From Halorussus limi (GTDB lineage: Archaea > Halobacteriota > Halobacteria > Halobacteriales > Haladaptataceae): DNA of 64,000 bases. The notes beneath the pieces were generated by a model, which saw nothing but the letters and a program-made list of their open reading frames with translations, searched no databases and was not told the DNA's origin. The DNA lies in contig NZ_CP096659.1 of the NCBI RefSeq assembly GCF_023238205.1, positions 682,001 through 746,000 of the forward strand. Direction: 5' to 3'. The position numbers and the translations under genes are program-made. Positions 45,174 through 53,470 of this stretch are shown piece by piece. Position 1 is the stretch's first letter. Every line of letters begins with the position of its first letter.

Positions 45174-45812
45174 TCACTCCCCGTCGAGGGGCGACTCCAG
45201 CGCCTGTTCTATCGGTTCGTCCCCGGAGAGAACCTCGAACGTCTGCCCGTGGGTGCTCTCCATCGGAAGCGCGGCGACGAGGGTGGCGGCGACGTCCTCC
45301 CGGGGAATATCGTCGCCCTTCCGGTCGAGGTCCGCACCGGTTCGGATTTTCCCGGTCCCCTCCTCGTTCGTCAGCGCCCCCGGACGGACGATACTGTACG
45401 TCAGGTCGCTCTCGCGGAGTCGCTCGTCGGCCTCGGCCTTCGCCTTCAGGTACTCCCGGAGTTCCTCCGGACTCTCCTCGGGCGAGTCGGCGTTGATGGA
45501 ACTCAGCATCACGAACCGGTCGACGTCGCCGTCCTCGGCGGTCTCGATGATGTTTATCGCGCCGTCGCGGTCCACGCCCCACACGTCGTCGCCGCCCGAC
45601 CCGGCGGCGAACACGACGGCGTCGCACCCTTCGACCGCGCTGGTTACGTCCTCGGTCAGGTCCGCGAGGACCGCCTCGGCGCCGAGGTCCTCGATGTCGG
45701 ACGTCTGGGCCTCGTCGCGGACCATCCCCCGGACCTCGTGGTCGCCCTCGGCAAGTAGTCGAGTGACGTGCTGGCCGACCTGTCCGTGCGAACCGGCTAC
45801 GAGTACGTGCAT
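45174..45812 (-). CDS. NAD(P)-binding SDR, NmrA/YwnB type
   Basis: The 212-residue Rossmann-fold protein starts MHVLVAGSHGQVGQHVTRLL with the Gly-rich motif at residues 6-14. It has the conserved VFAAGSGG, MLSSINADSP (active-site region) and IVRPGALTNE segments. Such proteins are NAD(P)H-dependent oxidoreductases or redox sensors with unknown substrate. The ATG 45812 gives the canonical N-terminus. It lies 80 bp upstream of tRNA-Pro in window coordinates, on the same strand. Confidence 0.88.
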   Translation of the reverse strand: MHVLVAGSHGQVGQHVTRLLAEGDHEVRGMVRDEAQTSDIEDLGAEAVLADLTEDVTSAVEGCDAVVFAAGSGGDDVWGVDRDGAINIIETAEDGDVDRFVMLSSINADSPEESPEELREYLKAKAEADERLRESDLTYSIVRPGALTNEEGTGKIRTGADLDRKGDDIPREDVAATLVAALPMESTHGQTFEVLSGDEPIEQALESPLDGE

Positions 45813-45891
45813 GAGCGTCGTTCGAAGGGGGCGCGAGCGCAAGAGGCTTGTGCCCCTCGCCGTCGCTCATCGGGAGTGAATGCGGGAAAAG

Positions 45892-45964
45892 TGGGCCGGC
45901 GCGAATTCGAATCGCGGTTACGGCCACCCGAAGGCCGAAGGATACCAAGCTACCCCACCGGCCC
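45892..45964 (-). tRNA. tRNA-Pro (anticodon CGG)
   Basis: The minus-strand sequence folds as a tRNA. The acceptor stem pairs GGGCCGG with CCGGCCC (discriminator A). The D-arm is GGGU...UCCU, the anticodon stem CGGCC/GGCCG encloses loop UUCGGGU (anticodon CGG, G37), the variable loop is UAAC, and the T-arm is CGCGA/UCGCG with loop UUCGAAU. No intron is present, and the CCA end is not encoded. The 73-nt length is normal. Confidence 0.93.
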
Positions 45965-45989
45965 GCACGTGAACAAAGGCGGGTCGGAA

Positions 45990-45997
45990 GTTTAATC
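45990..45997 (-). promoter_or_regulatory. TATA-like box for tRNA-Pro
   Basis: TTTAATCC on the plus strand (GGATTAAA on the minus strand) lies about 28 nt upstream of the tRNA 5' end at 45964. A T4 run on the minus strand just past the 3' end (about 45885-45890) could terminate the transcript. Confidence 0.5.
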
Positions 45998-46043
45998 CTT
46001 CCGGATTCGCCCGACCGGTCGCCGGGATTCCGCCGCCGAGGAG

Positions 46044-46349
46044 TCAGGTCGCGCGGTAGAACTCGACCTTCTCGCCGCCGTCGACCACCGCGCGCTTCTC
46101 CAGTTCACCGGCGTGGACGAGGTACTCGAACGCCCACCGGTACTCGTCCTCGGCCGACTGCTCGCCGAGGACCGCGCCCACGTCCTCCCACGTCGACGAC
46201 GAGTCGTCCTGAACGCTCGCCTCCGCCTTCGTGAATATCTCCTCGATGGAGTAGGCGGTCGGCTTCTCGTCTTCGAGGAAGCCGTAGACGAGCGCGATGA
46301 CGTTCTGGTCCGGTTCGGCCTGCTCCCACTGGTCCTCGGAGAGTGGCAT
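46044..46349 (-). CDS. Haloarchaeal conserved hypothetical protein (wHTH-like)
   Basis: The 101-residue acidic protein has helical segments YSIEEIFTKAEASV and AFEYLVHAGELEKRAVVDGGEKVEFYRAT, an arrangement resembling a winged helix with a C-terminal beta wing. No known motif is present. It starts at MPLSEDQWEQ. It is upstream of the tRNA-Pro promoter, on the same strand. Confidence 0.7.
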   Translation of the reverse strand: MPLSEDQWEQAEPDQNVIALVYGFLEDEKPTAYSIEEIFTKAEASVQDDSSSTWEDVGAVLGEQSAEDEYRWAFEYLVHAGELEKRAVVDGGEKVEFYRAT

Positions 46350-46509
46350 TGGGTCCCGTAGCGGACGGACGGCCTTCAGGATTGTTGCGGGCGATACGTC
46401 GAGTGAGAGAGTCGTCGTCTCGTGGTCGTCCGTTCGGTCTTTGTCGGAGTCGAGGCAGAAGATAACTGTACGTTTCTCTCAGCAATATCTACGCACCTCT
46501 AAGACACAT

Positions 46510-46974
46510 CTACCGTTCTCTACCGTCGCCCGACTCGACGGCCGCCTCGACGAAGGCCACCGCGTCGGCGGCCGACCCGACCGCCTCGACCCCCGGCGCG
46601 TCGTGCGTGTCGATACCCGCTATCGGCCGGTCGAAGACGCCCGCGAAACCGAGTTCCGAGAGGGTGCCGACGCCGCCGTCCACCGCGACCACGGCGTCGC
46701 CGTTCATCACGACGAGCGCGTTCCGGGCGTGGCCCAGTCCCGTGGCGACGGCCACGTCCACGTAGGGATTCGCGGCGGCGCGGTCCTCGCCGGGGAGGAT
46801 GCCGATGGTCCGCCCGCCCGCCTCGCTCGCGCCGCGACACGCGGCCTCCATGACGCCGCCCAAACCGCCGCAGACGACGGTGTGGCCGCGCTGTGCGAGG
46901 CGGCGGCCGACGCGCTCGGCGGACTTGGCTTCCGATTCAGTGACGGTACTGCCGCCGACCACGCTGACTCGCAT
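46510..46974 (-). CDS. TIGR00725-type Rossmann protein (LOG/molybdenum-cofactor-carrier-like)
   Basis: The 154-residue protein has the family's VVGGSTV start, GGLGGVMEAACRGA (residues 36-49) and GGVGTLSELGFA (about residues 99-110). These belong to the lysine-decarboxylase-like/LOG superfamily, which includes nucleotide-binding and cytokinin-activating enzymes. This subgroup lacks the full PGGxGTxxE LOG motif, so it is more likely a carrier or of unknown function. It starts at MRVSVVGG. Confidence 0.85.
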   Translation of the reverse strand: MRVSVVGGSTVTESEAKSAERVGRRLAQRGHTVVCGGLGGVMEAACRGASEAGGRTIGILPGEDRAAANPYVDVAVATGLGHARNALVVMNGDAVVAVDGGVGTLSELGFAGVFDRPIAGIDTHDAPGVEAVGSAADAVAFVEAAVESGDGRER

Positions 46975-47098
46975 GGGCGTAGGTGCTGGTCGGAGAACCG
47001 TGAGGGTGTCGTTCTCCCGGTGAGACGAACCCGCGTCTCGGTGCGAGTTCGGTCCGCCGACTCTGGACCGGACCGTCTCGAAACCCCGGAAATGCCCG

Positions 47099-47695
47099 TC
47101 AGTAGCGCTCGAACCCCTCGGTGTCGAGGTAGTTGTGCGCCACCGTGACGGCGTGGTCGGCGTGGAGCAGTTCCGGGCCGAGGCGCACGCGCCGGTCGGC
47201 CGCGTCGGCGAGCAGCGACGCCTCGCCGTCGCCGAAGTCGTGGTGGTCCGAGAGGACGAAGACCGGATTTTCGGGCGGTTCGACCTCGACTACCGGGTCG
47301 CCGTCTTCGTGGAGTTGGACCACGGTGCCGTCGCGCGCGGCCTCCTCCAGCACCGGTTCGAAGCCGCGCTTCGAGACGTAGACGCCGGGCGAACTCTCGG
47401 CCTCCATGTGGCCGATAGCCTCGCCTTTCTCCTCTAGGGCACCGCGAATCAGGGCCGCCGTGCTTCGCTCGTCGGGATTGAGTCGTCGGAGTTCGGACCC
47501 CTCGAACCGGACCGTGACCTCGTCCCGCAAGACGAGGTGGACCCGCACGTCCTCTCGAATCGCGTGCGAGAGGAAGAACGCGGAGTTGACGCACCGACAC
47601 AGCACGTCGAGGCGGCCCGCGCCGCCCGCGAGGTCGTCGAGCGAGAAGTCGGGGGTCGTCGGGGCGTCGTGGCCGAGGACGATGAACTGGCGCAT
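47099..47695 (-). CDS. trmY: tRNA (pseudouridine54-N1)-methyltransferase
   Basis: The 198-residue SPOUT-fold enzyme makes N1-methylpseudouridine at position 54 of archaeal tRNAs. The N-terminus [24 protein letters not shown] is a family signature. The C-terminal SAM-binding knot shows FVLSDHHDF and [16 protein letters not shown]. Length is typical. The gene is divergent from the full-length cetZ gene, sharing the 355-bp spacer at 47696-48051. Confidence 0.93.
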   Translation of the reverse strand: MRQFIVLGHDAPTTPDFSLDDLAGGAGRLDVLCRCVNSAFFLSHAIREDVRVHLVLRDEVTVRFEGSELRRLNPDERSTAALIRGALEEKGEAIGHMEAESSPGVYVSKRGFEPVLEEAARDGTVVQLHEDGDPVVEVEPPENPVFVLSDHHDFGDGEASLLADAADRRVRLGPELLHADHAVTVAHNYLDTEGFERY

Positions 47696-47760
47696 GCGCT
47701 TGGGTTGTCGGTCGGGAATAATACGCGCGTCGAAGCGCGCCGACGGGATAGCGGAGCGGC

Positions 47761-47785
47761 CGGCAGTAAGCGGTCTTTACTGCCG
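47761..47785. repeat. Perfect 9-bp inverted repeat between trmY and cetZ
   Basis: CGGCAGTAA (47761-47769) and TTACTGCCG (47777-47785) with a 7-nt loop lie in the trmY-cetZ spacer, about 270 nt upstream of the cetZ start and 65 nt upstream of trmY. It could be an operator for either gene. The rest of the 355-bp spacer has no gene. Confidence 0.55.
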
Positions 47786-48036
47786 AGAACCGCTAAACGG
47801 CGGCGGTCCGTACTTCGAGCCGTCTCGGACGAATCGACCGTCACCGCTCGGAGAACACACCGCTTGACTCCTCGCGACGGCGTTCGCTCGTCCGCCACGG
47901 TCTCGTGTGGGACCGCCTGAAACCCCGTGTGCCGCCGTATAACTATGGGTAAGTCCCCCGACGTGACGAGATACAGCCGATAAGCCCGGCACAACCTGCG
48001 CGGTAGTCGCCGGGTAACTCGCAGATATCGGCGTTA

Positions 48037-48042
48037 GGGAGG
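48037..48042 (+). promoter_or_regulatory. Shine-Dalgarno site of the full-length cetZ
   Basis: GGGAGG lies 9 nt before the ATG at 48052. This gene therefore appears to have a leader. A TATA-like element (CGTATAACTA, about 47936-47945) would start it roughly 85 nt upstream. Confidence 0.6.
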
Positions 48043-48051
48043 CACCAAAAT

Positions 48052-49215
48052 ATGAAGCTCGCAATGATCGGCTTCGGGCAGGCAGGAGGTAAAATCGTGG
48101 ACAAGTTCGTGGAGTACGACCGGGAGACGGGAAGCGACGTCGTCCGGTCGGCCATCGCGGTCAACACCGCGAAGGCGGACCTCGCGGGACTCGAAAACGT
48201 CCCCGAGCGAAACCGCGTCCTCATCGGACAGGCCCGCGTCAAGGGTCACGGCGTCGGCGCCGACAACGAGTTGGGCGCCGAAATCGCCGAGGCGGACATC
48301 GACGAGATTCAGGGCGCGCTCGACGACGTGCCGGTACACGAGATCGACGCGTTCCTCGTCGTCGCGGGGATGGGCGGCGGCACCGGGTCGGGCGGCGCGC
48401 CCGTCCTCGCCAGCCACCTCAAGCGCATCTACACCGAACCGGTGTACGGGTTGGGCATCCTGCCCGCCGAGGACGAGGGCGGCATCTACACGCTCAACGC
48501 CGCGCGGTCGTTCAAGACCTTCGTGGACGAGGTGGACAACCTGCTGGTGTTCGACAACGACGCGTGGCGCGAGACCGGCGAGTCGGTCCGTGGCGGCTAC
48601 GACCGCATCAACGAGGAGATCGTCCGCCGGTTCGGCATCCTGTTCTCGGCGGGCGAGGTCCGCGAGGGGCAGGCGGTCGCCGAGAGCGTCGTGGACTCCA
48701 GCGAGATAATCAACACGCTCTCCTGCGGCGGCGTCTCGACGGTCGGCTACGCCACCGAACAGGTCGAGACGGCGGGCGGCGGTCTGCTCGGCCGGTTCTC
48801 CGACGGCGAACTCGACGCGACCGAGACCACCAATCGCATCACCAGCCTCGTCCGGAAGGCGGCGCTGGGGCGACTCACGCTGCCCTGTGAGGTCCGAAGC
48901 ACCGACCGCTCGCTCGTCGTCGTGAGTGGCCCACAGGACCACCTCAATCGGAAGGGAATCGAGCGCGGCCGGAAGTGGCTGGAGAACGAGACCGCGAGCA
49001 TGGAGGTCCGGGGCGGCGACTTCCCCGTCGGCGACACCGACCACGTCGCGGCGGTCACGCTCCTCTCGGGCGTCACCGACGTCCCGCGCGTCAAGGCCCT
49101 CCAAGAGGTCGCGGTCGAGACGCAGGACAACATCGACGACATCGAGGAAGAGCGCGAGGAGAATCTGGAGAGTCTCGTCCGGGACGACGCCGACGAACTG
49201 GAAGCGTTGTTCTGA
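48052..49215 (+). CDS. cetZ: CetZ tubulin-like GTPase (full length)
   Basis: The 387-residue CetZ has the N-terminal GTP-binding domain (IGFGQAGGKIVDKF, tubulin motif GGGTGSGG near residue 110, a T7-type loop region NVGNxx-like in the second half) and a C-terminal tubulin-like domain ending in an acidic tail of about 20 residues (RDDADELEALF). CetZ polymers control rod development and motility. It is the paralog of the fragment at 1-368; the first 122 residues agree closely. It is divergent from trmY. Confidence 0.93.
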   Translation: MKLAMIGFGQAGGKIVDKFVEYDRETGSDVVRSAIAVNTAKADLAGLENVPERNRVLIGQARVKGHGVGADNELGAEIAEADIDEIQGALDDVPVHEIDAFLVVAGMGGGTGSGGAPVLASHLKRIYTEPVYGLGILPAEDEGGIYTLNAARSFKTFVDEVDNLLVFDNDAWRETGESVRGGYDRINEEIVRRFGILFSAGEVREGQAVAESVVDSSEIINTLSCGGVSTVGYATEQVETAGGGLLGRFSDGELDATETTNRITSLVRKAALGRLTLPCEVRSTDRSLVVVSGPQDHLNRKGIERGRKWLENETASMEVRGGDFPVGDTDHVAAVTLLSGVTDVPRVKALQEVAVETQDNIDDIEEEREENLESLVRDDADELEALF

Positions 49216-49281
49216 AAAAACGCGAGTTTTTCTGGCGGGACCGACGCGGAGGATTTTCCGGCGGGGACCGCGGCGATCGAG

Positions 49282-49446
49282 TTACCAGACGCGAGCGGCG
49301 GGCGTGCCACACTCCTCGCAGACGACGGCGGCGTCGCCCTTGAACTCCTCGCGCGCCAGGGTTCCGGCGGCGCACCAACTGCATTCGTCACCGACGAGTG
49401 CGGCGAGCACCGGAGTCGACGCGTCTTGCGAAGATACCTGTTGCAT
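49282..49446 (-). CDS. Small zinc-ribbon protein
   Basis: The 54-residue protein has two CxxC pairs (CSWC near residue 21, CEEC near residue 44) and ends GTPAARVW. It is one of the small CPxCG-like zinc proteins common in haloarchaea, some of which affect motility or biofilm formation. I start at ATG 49446 (MQQVSSQ) since a frame upstream of it looks like non-native sequence. It is convergent with cetZ and divergent from nothing close. Confidence 0.7.
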   Translation of the reverse strand: MQQVSSQDASTPVLAALVGDECSWCAAGTLAREEFKGDAAVVCEECGTPAARVW

Positions 49447-49533
49447 CGTTCGGAACAGAACGACAGCGGCATATGAAAGTACCGAAATTATCACGAAATT
49501 TGACACGCCGCGAGTGTCGCCGCTGGCGGGAGT

Positions 49534-50265
49534 TCAGTCGCGCTCACGGACGATTTCCGCCGCGGCGTCGAGGTCGGCGGGCGCGTTGACGTTCACGCGC
49601 TCGGCGGTCAGCGGAACTGCCTCGACCCGCGCTCCCGCCCGAATCAGGACGCCGAGCGCGTCGGCGAGTTCGTACTCGCCGCGCTCGGACGGACGGAGCA
49701 GGTCGAGCGCGTCGAAGATTTCCTCCGGCAAAACGTACGCTCCGGTCGTCGCCAGCGTCGAGGGCGGGTCGGTCGGTTTCTCCGCGATTCCAGTGATGCG
49801 CTCGCTCGCGCCGTCGTCGCCTCCCTCGACGGACACCACGCCGGTCTCCCGCGCCGTCGCGAGGTCCACTTCCTCGACGGCGACCACCGCGTCCACGTCG
49901 GGGTCGCGCTGGCGAGCCATCGGTTCGCGCAGGTCGCCCGCGACCACGTTATCGCCGTTCAGCACGACGAACGGGCCATCGACGTGCGACTCGGCCTGCA
50001 AGACGGCGTGGCCGAGTCCTAACCGGTCGTTCTGTTCGACGTAGGAGAGCGGGACGCCCGCGGCACTGGTGCCGAAGTAGTCCCGAATCGCGTCGCCCTC
50101 GTAGCCCACGACGACGACCACCTCCTCGACGCCGCTCGCGGCGAGCGTCTCGAAGACGTGCGCGAGCAACGGCTTCCCAGCGACTTCGACCAGTCCCTTC
50201 GGTTTCTCCTCGGTCAGCGGCCGGAGACGAGTTCCCTCGCCGGCGGCCGGAACGACTCCGAGCAT
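49534..50265 (-). CDS. Sugar-phosphate nucleotidyltransferase (AglF-like)
   Basis: The 243-residue nucleotidyltransferase has the signature VPAAGEGTRLRPLTEEKPKGLVEVAGKP (residues 5-32) and the substrate region LNGDNVV near residue 97. It makes NDP-sugars from sugar-1-phosphate and NTP; AglF-like enzymes serve haloarchaeal N-glycosylation. The sugar is not evident. It is co-directional with the VOC gene and divergent from the epimerase further on, which would be a plausible sugar partner. Confidence 0.88.
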   Translation of the reverse strand: MLGVVPAAGEGTRLRPLTEEKPKGLVEVAGKPLLAHVFETLAASGVEEVVVVVGYEGDAIRDYFGTSAAGVPLSYVEQNDRLGLGHAVLQAESHVDGPFVVLNGDNVVAGDLREPMARQRDPDVDAVVAVEEVDLATARETGVVSVEGGDDGASERITGIAEKPTDPPSTLATTGAYVLPEEIFDALDLLRPSERGEYELADALGVLIRAGARVEAVPLTAERVNVNAPADLDAAAEIVRERD

Positions 50266-50324
50266 ACTGTGAGTTGGCGCTCGCGGTACCTGAAGTTGTC
50301 CGCAATCACAAGTTCCTCCCGGAC

Positions 50325-50744
50325 CTACGCTTCGAGTAGTTCGACGAGATTGCCCTCGGGGTCGCGGACGAACAGGATTCGGGTCCCGCTCTCGGTCGTC
50401 CGGGGTTCGCTCAGCGTCTCGACCTCGGCCGGCAGGTCCGCGTGGAAGCTATCGAGGTCGTCGACCGCGAGGCCGAGGTGTTTTGCGCGAGGTTGGTTGA
50501 CGCTCGTCGCGTCCGACTCGTCGGCTTCGGGGTCGTACTCCACGAGTTCGACGCGGGCCGACCCGGCGTCGAGGTGCGCGAAGTCGCCGGTCGCGCCCGA
50601 GACGCCGACGCCGTCCGAGAACGCCTCGCCCGAGACGGTGAATCGGTCGAGAACGTCGAGACCGAGGACGTCGCGGTAGAATTCGACCGCCCGGTCGAGG
50701 TCCGTCACCGTCACGCCGAAGTGGTGCGCAGTTGGCGCTGTCAT
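50325..50744 (-). CDS. VOC family dioxygenase/glyoxalase-like protein
   Basis: The 139-residue single-domain VOC protein has metal positions His in HHFGVTVTDLDRA, His in KHLGLAVDDLD and Glu in EGNLVELLEA. It is a different paralog from that at 20692. The substrate is unknown. The start ATG 50744 gives the family N-terminus (TAPTAHHFGVTV); the earlier frame would add a poor leader. It is divergent from the mini-ORF and epimerase. Confidence 0.82.
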   Translation of the reverse strand: MTAPTAHHFGVTVTDLDRAVEFYRDVLGLDVLDRFTVSGEAFSDGVGVSGATGDFAHLDAGSARVELVEYDPEADESDATSVNQPRAKHLGLAVDDLDSFHADLPAEVETLSEPRTTESGTRILFVRDPEGNLVELLEA

Positions 50745-50820
50745 ACGCGGTGTCGCGGGAGCGACCCGGAAAATCCTGTCCATCTCCCCGGGCCGGTCGC
50801 CCTCGCAGGACCTTCGCAGA

Positions 50821-50829
50821 GTTTATACC
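50821..50829 (+). promoter_or_regulatory. TATA box upstream of a mini-ORF and the epimerase
   Basis: GTTTATACC lies 23-31 nt upstream of the ATG at 50852, predicting a leaderless start at that ATG. A second T-rich stretch, GCTTTTTGCTAA (about 50916-50928), lies near the usual distance from the epimerase ATG at 50951. Confidence 0.55.
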
Positions 50830-50851
50830 CCACTCACGACATTCGCCCACC

Positions 50852-50908
50852 ATGAATAGCGTACGCGAGGCGACCGACGACCCTCAGACTACCGTGTATC
50901 GGCTTTGA
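50852..50908 (+). CDS. Possible 18-aa leaderless mini-ORF
   Basis: The frame MNSVREATDDPQTTVYRL ends 42 nt before the epimerase start. Its ATG is the one at the leaderless distance from the strong TATA box at 50821. It could be a small acidic protein or a leader peptide affecting the epimerase. No family is recognised and its length is near the chance level. Confidence 0.3.
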   Translation: MNSVREATDDPQTTVYRL

Positions 50909-50950
50909 CCCCAGTGGCTTTTTGCTAATCGCCGTTGAGAGCAGTAGGTA

Positions 50951-51937
50951 ATGCGAATACTCGTTACCGGTGGTGCGGGGTTCATCGGCGGCCATCTCGC
51001 CGAGGAGTTCGCCCGCGACGGCCACGACGTGGTCGCACTCGACAGCTTCGAACCGTTCTACGATACGGGCATCAAGGAACACAACGTCGAGGCGGCCCGC
51101 GAGGCGGCCGCGGAGAGCGACGGGTCGTACGAACTGATTCGGGGGGACGTACGCGACGAGGCGGTCGTAGACGAGCAGGTCGGCGACGCCGACGTGGTCT
51201 TCCATCAGGCCGCGCAGGCCGGAGTCCGAACCAGCGTCGAGGAACCCCAGAAGGTCAATGACATCAACGTCGCGGGCACCCTCAACGTGCTGGAGGCCGC
51301 CCGTGACTCGGACACTGAGCGCGTCGTCGTCGCTTCATCGTCGTCAGTGTACGGCAAGCCGGAGTACCTGCCCTACGACGAGGACCACCCGAACACGCCC
51401 GTCAGTCCCTACGGCGCGTCGAAGGTGGCTCAGGAGCAGTACACCCGCGTCTACAACGAGGTGTACGGCCTGCCGACCGTCTCGCTCCGGTACTTCACCG
51501 TGTATGGCCCGCGAATGCGGCCGAACATGGCCATCTCGAACTTCGTCTCGCGGTGCACGAACGGCGAACCGCCGGTCATCTACGGCGACGGCACCCAGAC
51601 GCGGGACTTCACCTTCGTCGGCGACGTGGTCGAAGCGAACCGAACGCTGCTGGACACCGACGCCGCCGACGGCGAGGCGATGAACGTCGGCAGCACGGAC
51701 AACATCGAGATTCGGACGCTCGCCGAGGAGATTCGCGACCAACTCGCGCCGGAGTTGGAACTAGAGTATGGCGAACGCAACGACGCCGACGCCGAACACA
51801 CCCACGCCGATATCTCAAAGGCGAAGGAACTGATCGGGTACGAACCGACGACGACCATCCGAGAGGGCGTCGAGGAGTTCACCGAGTGGTACCGAGCAAA
51901 TCGGGACTGGTACGAACCGCTGGTCCGGAACTCCTGA
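50951..51937 (+). CDS. NDP-sugar epimerase/dehydratase of the extended SDR family
   Basis: The 328-residue enzyme has the Rossmann motif VTGGAGFIGGHL (residues 5-16), SSSSVYG near residue 133 and YGASK (YxxxK active site) near residue 153. It has the C-terminal substrate domain of UDP-glucose/GalA 4-epimerase relatives. It acts on nucleotide sugars feeding N-glycan or polysaccharide synthesis; the exact sugar cannot be set. It is the last clearly core-type gene before the GC drop at the accessory region. Confidence 0.9.
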   Translation: MRILVTGGAGFIGGHLAEEFARDGHDVVALDSFEPFYDTGIKEHNVEAAREAAAESDGSYELIRGDVRDEAVVDEQVGDADVVFHQAAQAGVRTSVEEPQKVNDINVAGTLNVLEAARDSDTERVVVASSSSVYGKPEYLPYDEDHPNTPVSPYGASKVAQEQYTRVYNEVYGLPTVSLRYFTVYGPRMRPNMAISNFVSRCTNGEPPVIYGDGTQTRDFTFVGDVVEANRTLLDTDAADGEAMNVGSTDNIEIRTLAEEIRDQLAPELELEYGERNDADAEHTHADISKAKELIGYEPTTTIREGVEEFTEWYRANRDWYEPLVRNS

Positions 51938-52281
51938 CTGGTTGCTCTTTACTTCCTGCTATCAACGTAAGTGGGTTTTTGCTGGCGTATATTTCCATCA
52001 TTATACCTGTGAACGATATCAAGTCTTCTTGTCGCGCTAGCGGCGTTGCTCTCGTCCCTCGTCGCCGTGTAGGAAGTGCCGACGATAGCGGTCCGAGGGT
52101 TCGGCGCTCACCTAAGCAAAAAGTACTCAAGAGTGACCTTGAACAAACTTTCTATGGGTCCCCTTTCACCATCCTCCTCCAAGGGTAGCTACCGACGAAT
52201 GACGCACCGATTCGGCCTACTCTGCCATGCGAGTCACCAGGTGAATTACGACGCCGAATTGACTGCGCAAACGGAGGGAGT
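51938..52281. other. Low-GC boundary region with no recognised gene
   Basis: The 340 bp right after the epimerase become A/T-richer (TTTTTGCTGGCG, ATATTTCCATCATTATACC). I find no frame with a credible protein. This is a probable boundary of the accessory island. A 12-bp match to 53143-53154 (TACTTCCTGCTA at 51950-51961) was noted but is not a convincing att site. Confidence 0.5.
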
Positions 52282-52516
52282 ATGAATTTCGATAGCGAGA
52301 CCCTTCACCGCCTCGGCGGCGTCACGGGCATCGGTTGGACGACCTCGGTATTGGGGCTATGCGAGCACCTTCGTCGGATACGGGAGCGGATATCTCTCGA
52401 AGTTGGCCACCGACCCCCAGTCGTTCCTATACGCCGGCGGTGTCCTGCTCCTCGCAACGCTCGGCCTCGACCAACTCGCTCAGCGATTGGACGAAGAGTC
52501 GGCATCTCCGGACTAA
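52282..52516 (+). pseudogene. Small membrane protein gene with 1-nt frameshift
   Basis: The ATG at 52282 opens MNFDSETLHRLGGVTGIGWTTSVLG, then meets GGGG (52353-52356). In the +1 frame the sequence continues seamlessly as GYASTFVGYGSGYLSKLATDP..., through the hydrophobic FLYAGGVLLLATLGLDQL, to a TAA at 52514. Removing one G joins both parts into a protein of about 77 residues with one or two membrane helices. The open part on both sides and the good haloarchaeal composition argue for a recent single-base insertion, or a sequencing error in the G run. Confidence 0.55.
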
Positions 52517-53470
52517 TTTCGGTCTTCAGTCGGTATTTGCGGACTGTTTCTACACCCCTTCAGTCCGTGTATTTGACCGCAAGATGTTCGCAAAGCTTCC
52601 GAATGCCGGTCTACAAATCGGCTGTTTCCCGAAAGTTATGCTGTATGAGTGAGTGTAGACTGCTGTTTTGCGTTATTAACTTGTGGGGTTCTAGGGTTAT
52701 CGAAACGATTCTACGTATTGCTTGATTTCTTCGGAGAGACATGGTGTACGTATAGATTCTGGTCTGTGAGTGGTCTGGTAATCAGTATATAGATGGTTCC
52801 GATTCTGATTCGGTATCGGTAGAAATGGAATTTGACGGTAGATCGCCGGTTTTGTTGTCGAATTCGGGCGTTTCGCCGTAGTAGATTCAGGAGAGGCCTC
52901 CGGTTCGGGGCTGAGTGCGAAAAAATGGGGTCGTGAAGGCTTCTGTGTGGTGAAAATACCGTAGGCGGTCGTCGTTAGAAGGCGCTCCTGTAACGCGTCC
53001 CCGGTACGAGGCGGACCAAATTCCTGGATACACCCTTGTTGTGCGGTCGAATTTGCGGGAATTGTTCGCTGAAATCGCAGGGCAACTCAGGTCTACATGC
53101 TCGTTTTAGCGCCGCTCCGGGTCGGTCTCGAATCAGGTGGTCTACTTCCTGCTACGTGCGTGGAATTGGGAACTGGGTGAAAGGGTACATCGTCCACGAG
53201 AGCCGTTCTTTCGGCTAATTCACGAGGTGTGAACTGCTTCGGGGGTAAGTGGTTCGAGAACGCTTGTTCTCACGGGAATCGGAGATTGCCGAACGATTTC
53301 GAGACAGCCGCCTGCGTTTCCTGTCGATTCAGACGGATGCAAAGCTATTCAAGTAAAAACGTGTCTGGAAGCGTGTTGAAATCGACATCTGGTACCATCA
53401 AGTATCCCGGTTGCATTTGTGCCGGTACTCTGGACCGAATCGCTTCGATAGCGGCGTCCCTCGATATGAG
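52517..53470. other. Gene-poor low-GC region upstream of the primase gene
   Basis: The 950 bp have clearly lower GC than the core and no credible protein frame. There is a short hairpin GAGAAC-GCTT-GTTCTC at 53256-53271. Such A/T-rich non-coding stretches beside a primase gene may hold an origin of replication, a regulatory RNA or degraded genes. Peptide-like fragments in several frames (for example around 53130-53220) could be remnants of a lost gene, but I cannot identify one. Confidence 0.45.
53256..53271. repeat. Small inverted repeat upstream of the primase gene
   Basis: GAGAAC and GTTCTC with a 4-base loop, about 200 nt upstream of the primase-like gene. It might be an operator or part of an origin. 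Confidence 0.35.

Noticed and set aside
51950-53154. A 12-bp direct repeat TACTTCCTGCTA at 51950 and 53143, as a possible attachment site.
   Set aside because: It is short, lies on only one side of the accessory region and no integrase or tRNA accompanies it.
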